The position numbers and the translations under genes are program-made. Shown here one piece after another: positions 1-5,011 of a stretch of DNA of 7,625 nucleotides (positions are counted from its first letter, which is position 1; every line of letters starts with the position of its first letter). Under the pieces are notes generated by a model. That model saw only the letters and a program-made list of their open reading frames with translations, did no database searches and was not told the origin of the DNA. This DNA is from Promethearchaeia archaeon (GTDB lineage Archaea > Asgardarchaeota > Lokiarchaeia > Sigyniarchaeales > SOKP01), in NCBI GenBank assembly GCA_029856295.1, contig JAHQWS010000102.1:1-7625 (forward strand), read 5' to 3'.

Positions 1-1560
1 ATATAACTTAATAATTGTCTTAAATACGTTCCTTAAAAAAATTATAAATCTAGCCAAATAAAAAGGATTTCTCCTTTTATGTTGAATTTTAAATATATTG
101 GAAACAAAGTCATTTAATTTATTAGTTATTTCTAAGCATGACAATTCTTCGCTTGGGTCAAACACCAATGAATAAAACACTTGATTTTTGTCAAATATTT
201 TCCACCATTCCCTATAATAATATTTTGCTCCAAACATCTCTTCTCCTTTATCATAAATTGTATTACCAGGAAAAAGGGAATATTTATAAAATTGCAGATT
301 AATATTATATTGCTCTATTAAGATATCTTTATCTCTTGTCTTTTCAAAAAAAAACGACCAACTTTCATTTAATGATTCTTGATCTGTTCCGGGCATTCCT
401 AATAAATAGAAAAAATTAATAGGTAAATCAATTTTATTAGAAATTTTAATAATTTCTATTGTTTTTTTTAAATAATTGTCGATTCCTTTCTTTATTTGTG
501 TAGTATTTTTACCACTAATTTTTCCCATACGATATAACAGTTTTTTAGAACAAGATTCCAAACCAAAACCGGGTATTATGTTATATTTTTTATAGAGTTT
601 TAGATCATCTATAGAACATGTTTCTATTCGCTCAAAAACATATATTCTAAAAGAGATGTTATGGTAAATTTTATCCAATTCTTCAAAAAACTTTCTTTTT
701 CTACTCCTTTTTGAAAAAAAGATAGGATCTGCAATAAATAAATGCTCAATCTTTAACCAATCTGTATTTATTATGGTCTTTAAATCTGCTATGCAATTTT
801 CTAATGATCTATGTCGGATCATTCTAGTTCCTTTTATGTATGTTTCAGAATTATTGCAGAATCTGCATCGAAAAGCACACCCTCTATTGAATAGAATATG
901 AAAATGTTTTAATTTCTCGATAGAAGAGGCATATTTTCTAAATAATTCTAAATTAAGCGTAGGGAGAGTATCCAAGTTTTCCAAAAGTTCTCTTTCTAAG
1001 ATAATAGGTCTTTCTCTTAAGTTTTTTCTTTTTTTTAATGTTTTGTTTAATAAATTCTGTATAAAATGAAAAAAAGGGATCTCTCCTTCATCAATTATAA
1101 TATAATCAATGGGCGTTGTCTCTTCGTGATAAAACTCATTAAAGTAAGAAGGAATATTTTCAGGATAAAAATCATCAGGATTAATTGTAGTATGAACCCC
1201 TCCTACTACTATAGAACATAGAGGATTAATAAAGTGCTTTATCATCTTGGCAACTTCAAGAGAATTGAGATACGAAAAAGAGGTATAACATGAAATTGCT
1301 ACAACATCGAAAGGAAATCGAATGTAAACATTATTTAGAAACTTTTTCAGAGATTCTCTATATTTAGTTATATTTTTGGGAGTATAATTAGGGATATCTT
1401 CAACTCTGAAGTCCAAATATTCTTCTAAAATATACCCATTCAATTTAGATCTATTAACATTTAAGTAATTTGATATTCTTAAAAATGGTTCTGTGCAGAA
1501 ATCTATTTCTCCATAAAATATCGTGGGTTGTATGTAAATTATTCTTATCGTTTCATTCAC
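1..1560 (-). CDS. B12-binding-type radical SAM protein, partial (C-terminus beyond window)
   Basis: The frame is open for 520 codons from a GTG at 1560 to the left edge, so the C-terminus is missing. An in-frame TAA lies 9 bases upstream of the GTG and no ATG occurs near it; the first beta strand (IRIIYIQP) follows at once, so GTG is the only sensible start. Residues 1 to about 165 look like the Rossmann-type cobalamin-binding region (VVGGVH at 118-123, DYIIIDEGE at 152-160), but there is no DxHxxG cobalt-ligand motif. The radical SAM core carries CxxxCxxC at C228, C232 and C235 for the 4Fe-4S cluster, then GFGLES at 331-336, LGMPG at 387-391 and PGNT at 431-434, all typical of the family. 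Such enzymes cleave S-adenosylmethionine to start radical methylations, ring closures or other rearrangements; the substrate here cannot be told. The gene appears to be transcribed alone. Confidence 0.9.
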   Translation of the reverse strand, partial: MNETIRIIYIQPTIFYGEIDFCTEPFLRISNYLNVNRSKLNGYILEEYLDFRVEDIPNYTPKNITKYRESLKKFLNNVYIRFPFDVVAISCYTSFSYLNSLEVAKMIKHFINPLCSIVVGGVHTTINPDDFYPENIPSYFNEFYHEETTPIDYIIIDEGEIPFFHFIQNLLNKTLKKRKNLRERPIILERELLENLDTLPTLNLELFRKYASSIEKLKHFHILFNRGCAFRCRFCNNSETYIKGTRMIRHRSLENCIADLKTIINTDWLKIEHLFIADPIFFSKRSRKRKFFEELDKIYHNISFRIYVFERIETCSIDDLKLYKKYNIIPGFGLESCSKKLLYRMGKISGKNTTQIKKGIDNYLKKTIEIIKISNKIDLPINFFYLLGMPGTDQESLNESWSFFFEKTRDKDILIEQYNINLQFYKYSLFPGNTIYDKGEEMFGAKYYYREWWKIFDKNQVFYSLVFDPSEELSCLEITNKLNDFVSNIFKIQHKRRNPFYLARFIIFLRNVFKTIIKLY

Positions 1561-1581
1561 ATTTATTTATAAAGAGATTTC

Positions 1582-1590
1582 TATTTAAAA
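1582..1590 (-). promoter_or_regulatory. Box A (TATA) for the radical SAM gene
   Basis: On the minus strand this reads TTTTAAATA, centred about 26 bases upstream of the GTG start. That spacing would put the transcription start at or next to the start codon, giving a leaderless mRNA, which fits the absence of a Shine-Dalgarno motif. A second TATA-like string (TATAAATA, plus 1563-1570) lies too close to the GTG to serve it. Confidence 0.45.
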
Positions 1591-1598
1591 TATACTAA

Positions 1599-1653
1599 TT
1601 TTAAAGGAAGTTAAATTTGCTTTTTGTTTTTTTTATTTTTAAAGGTAGTTAAA
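1599..1653. repeat. Short direct repeat, 17 bases, two copies
   Basis: TTTTAAAGGAAGTTAAA at 1599-1615 and TTTTAAAGGTAGTTAAA at 1637-1653 differ at one base and start 38 bases apart. They sit just upstream of the radical SAM promoter, so they could be a regulator site. The region is very AT-rich, so chance similarity is possible. Confidence 0.45.
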
Positions 1654-1751
1654 AACTCTAAACTTTCTTTATTTTTTGTAATTTCTCTCTTTATTTATTC
1701 TTCTCTCTTAGATTTACTTCTGGAATAAATTGGAAAACTCTTAACTATTTA

Positions 1752-1777
1752 GAAAATAAAGAAAGAAAAAAAAGAAG
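1752..1777 (-). terminator. T-rich terminator after the small ORF
   Basis: Read on the minus strand this is an almost pure pyrimidine tract with a T8 run, beginning about 24 bases after the stop of the 41-residue ORF. Archaeal transcription commonly ends at oligo(T) tracts without a hairpin. Confidence 0.45.
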
Positions 1778-1800
1778 GTAAATAATTGCTTATATGATAC

Positions 1801-1926
1801 TTAATCAGATTTAGGAGAAAAATAACACTTAAAAGATCGTTTAAATTCTTTTAGCTCTTTACTTTCAATTTCTCCTATTTCTAAGTTGTCTAATTTCTGG
1901 TATAACTCTTCATCAACAACAATCAT
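1801..1926 (-). CDS. Possible small protein, 41 residues, unknown function
   Basis: An ATG at 1926 opens a 41-codon frame ending in TAA at 1801. The product starts MIVVDEELYQKL and ends in FSPKSD; it is rich in charged residues (many E and K), predicted mostly helical by eye, with one cysteine and no membrane segment. I do not recognise a family. Evidence that it is real is contextual: a TATATA/TTTTAATA box is centred about 24 bases upstream of the ATG, as for a leaderless archaeal mRNA, and a strong T-rich tract follows the stop. Against it, a 41-codon frame can arise by chance and no homologue could be checked. Confidence 0.45.
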   Translation of the reverse strand: MIVVDEELYQKLDNLEIGEIESKELKEFKRSFKCYFSPKSD

Positions 1927-1943
1927 AATAATCTTTTTTCAGA

Positions 1944-1955
1944 TATATATTAAAA
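1944..1955 (-). promoter_or_regulatory. Box A (TATA) for the small ORF
   Basis: The minus strand reads TTTTAATATATA, centred about 24 bases upstream of the ATG at 1926, the spacing expected for leaderless transcription. Confidence 0.45.
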
Positions 1956-1980
1956 GTTCTAACTTTCTCTTGTTTCTATC

Positions 1981-2092
1981 TGTGAGCTATCCTTTCTTGA
2001 GCTGAACGCAGAGAAGCAAGACCAGAACGTAGGGTGTTGCCTGATATGAAATGAAAGCAAACGAACAAGTTATGGGCGTTAAAAGGATTATC
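1981..2092. ncRNA. Candidate structured small RNA (GC-richer island), strand unknown
   Basis: Within intergenic DNA that is overwhelmingly A+T, bases 1981-2080 contain about 45% G+C by hand count. The segment can close on itself: ATCCTTT (1989-1995) pairs with AAAGGAT (2082-2088), and inside it AACGC (2005-2009) pairs with GCGTT (2076-2080). Further short pairings are possible (CTTG 1996-1999 with CAAG 2017-2020; TTGC 2037-2040 with GCAA 2057-2060). No frame through it looks protein-like for any length. GC-rich islands in AT-rich archaeal genomes often mark structured RNAs. I do not recognise the family; a worn group II intron domain I piece is one idea, but no domain V was found. The rest of 1927-2307 holds only the hairpin and palindrome listed separately. 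Confidence 0.4.
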
Positions 2093-2156
2093 TATATTCA
2101 CAATAAATGACTAAATTTATATTTTTTTAAAATAATTTAAAACCACCTAATATTTT

Positions 2157-2195
2157 AGACTTGCCAATACCAATTTGCGAAATCAATCGAAGTCT
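2157..2195. repeat. Inverted repeat with inner hairpin
   Basis: AGACTT (2157-2162) and AAGTCT (2190-2195) are complementary, and ATTT-GCG-AAAT (2173-2183) can form a small inner stem. This stretch is also less AT-rich than its flanks and might belong to the same transcript as the 1981-2092 island. Confidence 0.3.
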
Positions 2196-2234
2196 CGTAA
2201 AAAACAATAAAGAGTGAAAAAAGGGAAAATATTA

Positions 2235-2256
2235 ATTTTAACTTTAAGGTTAAAAT
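2235..2256. repeat. 22-base near-perfect palindrome downstream of profilin
   Basis: ATTTTAAC and GTTAAAAT flank a 6-base spacer (TTTAAG), giving 8 perfect pairs and 20 of 22 palindromic positions. It lies about 50 bases beyond the profilin stop, so it could be an end-of-transcript hairpin or a dimeric regulator site. Confidence 0.4.
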
Positions 2257-2307
2257 CTCTATTAATTTTCTTATTTTACTTAACTAAAATACCATAAAGG
2301 ACGGTTT

Positions 2308-2682
2308 TTACGACCAGGCTAATTTATTAACTAAAATTGACCATTCTAATAAAATCAAACCTGTTTCAGGGTCCGTATGAATTACAAGATAATCTCCTTC
2401 TTTAGTGATTGAACCGGCAACATTACCTTTCCCTCCAGCTATATTTTTCGCTGCTAATTGTATATCATCATTTTTTAAAATCGCAAATCTGGAATTTTGA
2501 TAGGTTAGAGATGGTTCTTTCTCTTTCCATGACTTAAGAATTGCCATTCCTTCTTCATTAGTTATTGAAGCTTCACCAGATTTAAAAATGACTTCTCCTT
2601 GGTCGTTTAAAAGATATACGGACTTTACTCCTTTATATTCCTTTAGACCATCTACAACACGATTAAATTTCTCTTGATCCAT
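2308..2682 (-). CDS. Asgard-type profilin (actin-binding)
   Basis: A 124-residue protein, the usual size for profilin. The pattern fits a profilin/roadblock-type fold: an N-terminal helix (residues 2-16), strands around YKGVKSVYLLN (16-26) and GEVIFKSG (29-36), a helix TNEEGMAILKSW (41-52), RFAILKNDDIQLAAKNIA (65-82), the glycine-rich GGKGNVAGSI (83-92), then GDYLVIHT (96-103) and a C-terminal helix ending in LAWS. It resembles Lokiarchaeal profilins as I remember them, especially the middle and C-terminal thirds. Those proteins bind actin monomers and regulate filament growth in an archaeal cytoskeleton; that role here is inferred. A roadblock/LC7 protein is the main alternative. The ATG at 2682 is the first in frame that leaves the fold intact. 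It is transcribed divergently from the DUF2110 gene and stands alone on its strand. Confidence 0.75.
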   Translation of the reverse strand: MDQEKFNRVVDGLKEYKGVKSVYLLNDQGEVIFKSGEASITNEEGMAILKSWKEKEPSLTYQNSRFAILKNDDIQLAAKNIAGGKGNVAGSITKEGDYLVIHTDPETGLILLEWSILVNKLAWS

Positions 2683-2731
2683 GTTTTTTCCATCATTTAA
2701 TACTTGTTTTTCTTATTGTTACAAAATAAAA

Positions 2732-2739
2732 ATTTTATA
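2732..2739 (-). promoter_or_regulatory. Box A (TATA) for profilin
   Basis: The minus strand reads TATAAAAT, which would give a transcript starting near 2710 with a leader of about 28 bases. The surroundings are nearly all A and T, so other boxes are possible. Confidence 0.35.
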
Positions 2740-2804
2740 ATTTAAAATTTGTTAGAACAAAGATATTTTAAATGAGAAGAGAGGAAAAATTTTTTACGTT
2801 TGTG

Positions 2805-2812
2805 ATATTATA
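2805..2812 (+). promoter_or_regulatory. Possible box A for the DUF2110 gene
   Basis: ATATTATA lies about 46 bases upstream of the ATG at 2855, predicting a start near 2833. An alternative is ATATTTTAAA at 2763-2772. No clear Shine-Dalgarno motif precedes the ATG. Confidence 0.25.
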
Positions 2813-2854
2813 GAGATTAATTCTTCAAATTACTTTGGCGTTTGATATTTATTT

Positions 2855-3637
2855 ATGAAAACTTTGGTTCTTTTCGATAAAATATATAATATTACCACTA
2901 AATCGCAAGAGAAAGATGTACATATAAGATATTTAAAATATTTAAACGAAATAGCAAAAGGGTTTTCTAAAACCTCTATAAATATTAAAAAGCTAAGAAA
3001 GTTTGATAATAGATTCGAAATAGTGATTAGCGGTCCTGAGGAAATATTCGTCCTTAATTTAATAAAAAAGGAAATCGGCTCTGTTACCGAATTTAAGGAT
3101 GTTCAAGTAGGAAAAATGTATAAGGGAACGCTAGTTGATGTCGGAAAGTTTGGCTTCGGGATTTTTGTTGATTGTGCAATATTGAATCCAAAAGTAGATG
3201 TTTTGTTAACTTTAAATATTATGAGGGATCAATTATGCACTGGAAAAAAGCGATCTATACGAGAAATTATTAAGGCCTATGATTTAATTGATCATTTTCC
3301 AGTAGAGGTTAAAATTACGGAAACCGATGCCGAAAAACATCAACTCCAAGGAAGATTAAGTGATTCATATTTACGTCTATATCAAAAAATTATGAGCGAA
3401 AAACTCGAAGGAATATTTGTGAGCGGGGCAACGAAAAACCAATTTAAAAAAGCACTTATTAAGAGGGGGCACCTTAGAGATATTATCTCAGTTGAACGGC
3501 ATGGATTTCTAGAAAATATTGTCATTTTAAAAAAAGGTACCGACGCTCCCGGTATCATAGCTCATATTGGAAAATACCTGAGAAATTGTAAACTAAGTGC
3601 CATAAGACATGAAAGAATCCAAAAATCATTAGAATGA
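2855..3637 (+). CDS. DUF2110 family archaeal protein with S1-like (OB-fold) middle domain
   Basis: A 260-residue, soluble, basic protein matching the archaea-restricted DUF2110 family, whose function is unknown. Residues 1 to about 82 form an alpha/beta N-terminal part. Residues 86-168 read like an S1/OB-fold RNA-binding domain: VGKMYKGTLVDVGKFGFGIFV at 85-105 (glycine-rich strands), then a long conserved-looking stretch with GKKRSIREIIKAYDLIDHFPVEV at 130-152, and finally QLQGRLSD at 163-170. Residues 171-260 are a basic alpha/beta C-terminus with GHLRDIISVERHGFLE at 205-220 and GTDAPGIIAHIG at 228-239. The basic charge and S1-like pattern suggest RNA binding or a role near translation, an inference only. 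There is no signal peptide or membrane segment. It is divergent from profilin and converges on tRNA-Val, whose 3' end lies 20 bases beyond the stop. Confidence 0.85.
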   Translation: MKTLVLFDKIYNITTKSQEKDVHIRYLKYLNEIAKGFSKTSINIKKLRKFDNRFEIVISGPEEIFVLNLIKKEIGSVTEFKDVQVGKMYKGTLVDVGKFGFGIFVDCAILNPKVDVLLTLNIMRDQLCTGKKRSIREIIKAYDLIDHFPVEVKITETDAEKHQLQGRLSDSYLRLYQKIMSEKLEGIFVSGATKNQFKKALIKRGHLRDIISVERHGFLENIVILKKGTDAPGIIAHIGKYLRNCKLSAIRHERIQKSLE

Positions 3638-3657
3638 GGCATCAAAAATGAGAATAA

Positions 3658-3730
3658 TGAGCCCGGGGAGGATTGAACTCCCGACCTATGCGGTGTAAGC
3701 GCATCGTCATAACCACTAGACCACGGGCTC
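3658..3730 (-). tRNA. tRNA-Val (anticodon UAC)
   Basis: The minus strand folds into a standard 73-nucleotide cloverleaf: acceptor GAGCCCG/CGGGCTC, D stem GTC/GAC, anticodon stem ATGCG/CGCAT around loop CTTACAC (anticodon TAC), and T arm GGGAG-TTCAATC-CTCCC. The discriminator base is A. CCA is not encoded and no intron is present. Confidence 0.97.
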
Positions 3731-3749
3731 TTACTTCCAAGGTATTGAC

Positions 3750-3757
3750 CTATATAA
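3750..3757 (-). promoter_or_regulatory. Box A for tRNA-Val
   Basis: The minus strand reads TTATATAG, centred about 24 bases upstream of the mature 5' end of tRNA-Val, in the 32-base gap to tRNA-Ser. It suggests that tRNA-Val can be transcribed on its own. Confidence 0.45.
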
Positions 3758-3762
3758 TAAAA

Positions 3763-3866
3763 CGCAAGCGGTGGGATTCGAACCCACGGATCCATTCGGA
3801 CACCGGATTAGCAATCCGGCGCTTTAGGCACGTTGATTACGCTCTACCAAGCTAAGCGACGCTTGC
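3763..3866 (-). tRNA. tRNA-Ser (anticodon GCU) with a 20-nucleotide D-arm intron
   Basis: The minus strand carries acceptor GCAAGCG/CGCTTGC, anticodon stem CCGGA/TCCGG around loop TTGCTAA (anticodon GCT), a long variable arm with stem GTCC/GGAT (one G-U pair) typical of serine tRNA, T arm GTGGG-TTCGAAT-CCCAC, and discriminator G. CCA is not encoded. Between the D loop and the anticodon stem there are 20 bases too many; removing 3824-3843 restores a normal D stem (GCTT with GAGC, one T-G pair) and a mature length of 84. The serine identity rests on anticodon, long variable arm and G73 together. Confidence 0.93.
3824..3843 (-). other. tRNA-Ser(GCU) intron, non-canonical position (between bases 22 and 23)
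   Basis: The intron starts AGCGTAATC and ends CCTAA, and AGCG is repeated at the start of the second exon. A relaxed bulge-helix-bulge can be drawn: an intron hairpin GCGT-AATCA-ACGT, a 3-base bulge AGA (cut after AG), a central helix TGGT with GCCT (two G-C pairs, one G-U, one mismatch), and a second bulge AAA (cut after AA). These cuts give exactly the 20-base removal that repairs the D stem. A 1-base shift of the 3' site cannot be excluded. Confidence 0.75.
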
Positions 3867-3890
3867 AAATTTTTGAAAAAGGCTAATTAC

Positions 3891-3900
3891 CTTATATTTT
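3891..3900 (-). promoter_or_regulatory. Box A for tRNA-Ser(GCU)
   Basis: The minus strand reads AAAATATAAG, centred about 29 bases upstream of the mature tRNA 5' end, so the precursor would have a very short leader. Confidence 0.4.
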
Positions 3901-3949
3901 GAATATAACAAATGAAAATTTTAATACTTTTTCATAAATTTTTAAGGAC

Positions 3950-3969
3950 AAAATATAAAAGAAAAAGAG
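3950..3969 (-). terminator. T-rich terminator after the JAMM-like gene
   Basis: On the minus strand this reads CTCTTTTTCTTTTATATTTT and begins about 20 bases after the stop at 3991. It would separate the JAMM-like transcript from tRNA-Ser. Confidence 0.4.
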
Positions 3970-3990
3970 TTGAGAAAATTTAGATTAAAT

Positions 3991-4476
3991 TTATTCAGAA
4001 ATTATCTCAAAAACCATCTTTTCGATTATCGGTTTCTTAGTATAACGTTTATCGTAATACCAACCTACTAGATGAGCCTTTTGTTCCTTATCGGGTTGGG
4101 CAGGAATCACAATTATCATCACACCATTGGACAGATATTTTAAAATGCGCTTATCGATAGCATGGAGCTTTTCATTTCCAGATGGATGACTGTGCCATTG
4201 CCACACTATGTCTGGAAAAGGTGGCTCTTGCTTAAATTTGCGCATATTATAGATTTTAGATTTCTTATATCGCATCCAACTTCTTGGTTTTACATGTGTC
4301 TTAGTTTTTCGTAAATCATTATTCATATTAAAGTTATTTACAATTCCAAAATTCTCCTTACGCTCTGCAAATAGCCAACCATGAATAATATTAGGGAACT
4401 CGTCTTTCGCTTTTCCTGTAATCTCTTTAAATATCCTTTCTGGGATGAGATAACGAAAATCTTTAGCTGAACTCAT
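3991..4476 (-). CDS. JAMM/MPN-fold (Mov34/JAB) protein with degenerate active site
   Basis: A 161-residue single-domain protein. The centre has the JAMM zinc signature WQWHSHPSG (92-100) with D108 at the right distance, so H95, H97 and D108 could hold zinc. Intact JAMM proteases have HxHx7SxxD plus an upstream glutamate before the xxGLLxG strand. Here the serine position is H105, and the matching upstream strand, PNIIHGWLFA (28-37), has I30 where the glutamate should be. Residues 50-84 form a strongly basic insertion. JAMM enzymes cut isopeptide bonds of ubiquitin-like proteins in proteasome or signalosome lids or serve as scaffolds; with two key residues gone this copy may bind rather than cut. 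An alternative is a divergent hydrolase using other residues. No ubiquitin, E1 or E2 gene lies nearby. The ATG at 4476 is the first in frame and fits a leaderless start. Confidence 0.8.
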   Translation of the reverse strand: MSSAKDFRYLIPERIFKEITGKAKDEFPNIIHGWLFAERKENFGIVNNFNMNNDLRKTKTHVKPRSWMRYKKSKIYNMRKFKQEPPFPDIVWQWHSHPSGNEKLHAIDKRILKYLSNGVMIIVIPAQPDKEQKAHLVGWYYDKRYTKKPIIEKMVFEIISE

Positions 4477-4498
4477 AATTTTCGTTAATGAAGCAAAA

Positions 4499-4506
4499 AA
4501 TTTATA
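4499..4506 (-). promoter_or_regulatory. Box A (TATA) for the JAMM-like gene
   Basis: The minus strand reads TATAAATT, centred about 27 bases upstream of the ATG at 4476. This predicts transcription starting at the start codon, so the mRNA is probably leaderless, consistent with no Shine-Dalgarno motif. Confidence 0.55.
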
Positions 4507-4685
4507 GTTTTCGCTAAACTATTTCATTCTTTAATAGGTCGAGAGCGGAATACCAAAAACATGTATTTGATGGATAACTTTTATTTTTTAAAAGATAACA
4601 TGATATAAATATGACTAATTATGGAGAATTCGTAAAAATAATATATAAAAACAGATTTTTTAATATCATTACCATTAAGTATAGA

Positions 4686-4694
4686 TTTAATAAA
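4686..4694 (+). promoter_or_regulatory. Box A for tRNA-Ser(UGA)
   Basis: TTTAATAAA is centred about 21 bases before the tRNA. The same TTTAATAA string precedes tRNA-Lys at a similar distance, which supports both. Confidence 0.5.
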
Positions 4695-4710
4695 ACACTC
4701 TAATTCAAAA

Positions 4711-4793
4711 GCAGATGTAGCCTAGTTGGTAAGACGCCAGCCTTGAGAGCTGGTGCGCGTTAGCGCTCGGGGGTTCGAGTCCCTCCATCTGCG
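4711..4793 (+). tRNA. tRNA-Ser (anticodon UGA)
   Basis: An 83-nucleotide class II cloverleaf: acceptor GCAGATG/CATCTGC, anticodon stem CCAGC/GCTGG around loop CTTGAGA (anticodon TGA), a variable arm with GCGC-GTTA-GCGC, T arm GGGGG-TTCGAGT-CCCTC, and discriminator G. CCA is not encoded. The D stem has one C-A mismatch (positions 11 and 24). There is no intron. Confidence 0.96.
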
Positions 4794-4804
4794 CTCCTTA
4801 ATGG

Positions 4805-4812
4805 TTTAATAA
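4805..4812 (+). promoter_or_regulatory. Box A for tRNA-Lys
   Basis: TTTAATAA is centred about 24 bases upstream of the tRNA-Lys 5' end, within the 39-base gap after tRNA-Ser(UGA), so the two tRNAs could be transcribed separately. Confidence 0.5.
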
Positions 4813-4832
4813 CTATAATAGAACGAATACAT

Positions 4833-4906
4833 GGGCTATTGGCGCAGTCAGGTAGCGCAACCGGCTCTTAACCGGCAGGTCGGGGGTTCAATTCCCTCAT
4901 AGCCCG
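4833..4906 (+). tRNA. tRNA-Lys (anticodon CUU)
   Basis: A 74-nucleotide cloverleaf: acceptor GGGCTAT/ATAGCCC, D stem GCGC/GCGC, anticodon loop CTCTTAA (anticodon CTT) closed by CCGG/CCGG, T arm GGGGG-TTCAATT-CCCTC, and discriminator G. The outermost anticodon-stem pair (27-43) is an A-C mismatch. CCA is not encoded and there is no intron. Confidence 0.96.
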
Positions 4907-4907
4907 C

Positions 4908-4919
4908 TTTCCTTTTTTT
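4908..4919 (+). terminator. Oligo(T) terminator after tRNA-Lys
   Basis: TTTCC followed by seven T starts two bases after the tRNA, a typical archaeal stop signal for RNA polymerase. Confidence 0.55.
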
Positions 4920-4981
4920 AAAATATGGTCTCCTGATTTAATTAATAATTCTTTTAACAAGAATAAATCTCATGAAAACCA

Positions 4982-4994
4982 GTAAAAAATAAAG
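4982..4994 (-). terminator. T-rich terminator after the first RHH-DHp-REC gene
   Basis: The minus strand reads CTTTATTTTTTAC about 20 bases after the stop at 5012, with a T6 run. Confidence 0.4.
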
Positions 4995-5011
4995 CGAAAT
5001 TTAACTTACTT

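Noticed and set aside
1981..2050. Minus-strand peptide ending SAQERIAHR in the GC-richer island
   Set aside because: It looked protein-like for about 20 residues but has no start codon in reach, and other frames there look equally plausible.
1981..2092. Group II intron
   Set aside because: Some strings recalled intron domain I, but there is no domain V hairpin, no intron 5' consensus and no reverse transcriptase; kept only as one possible origin of the RNA candidate.
3562..3855. Open frames on both strands across the tRNA-Val/tRNA-Ser pair
   Set aside because: They overlap two confident tRNA genes and the DUF2110 end, and their translations look like read-through of tRNA sequence.
4611..4703. 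30-codon plus-strand ORF before tRNA-Ser(UGA)
   Set aside because: It runs through the tRNA promoter, has AT-driven composition (I, K, N, F, Y) and no promoter or ribosome site of its own.
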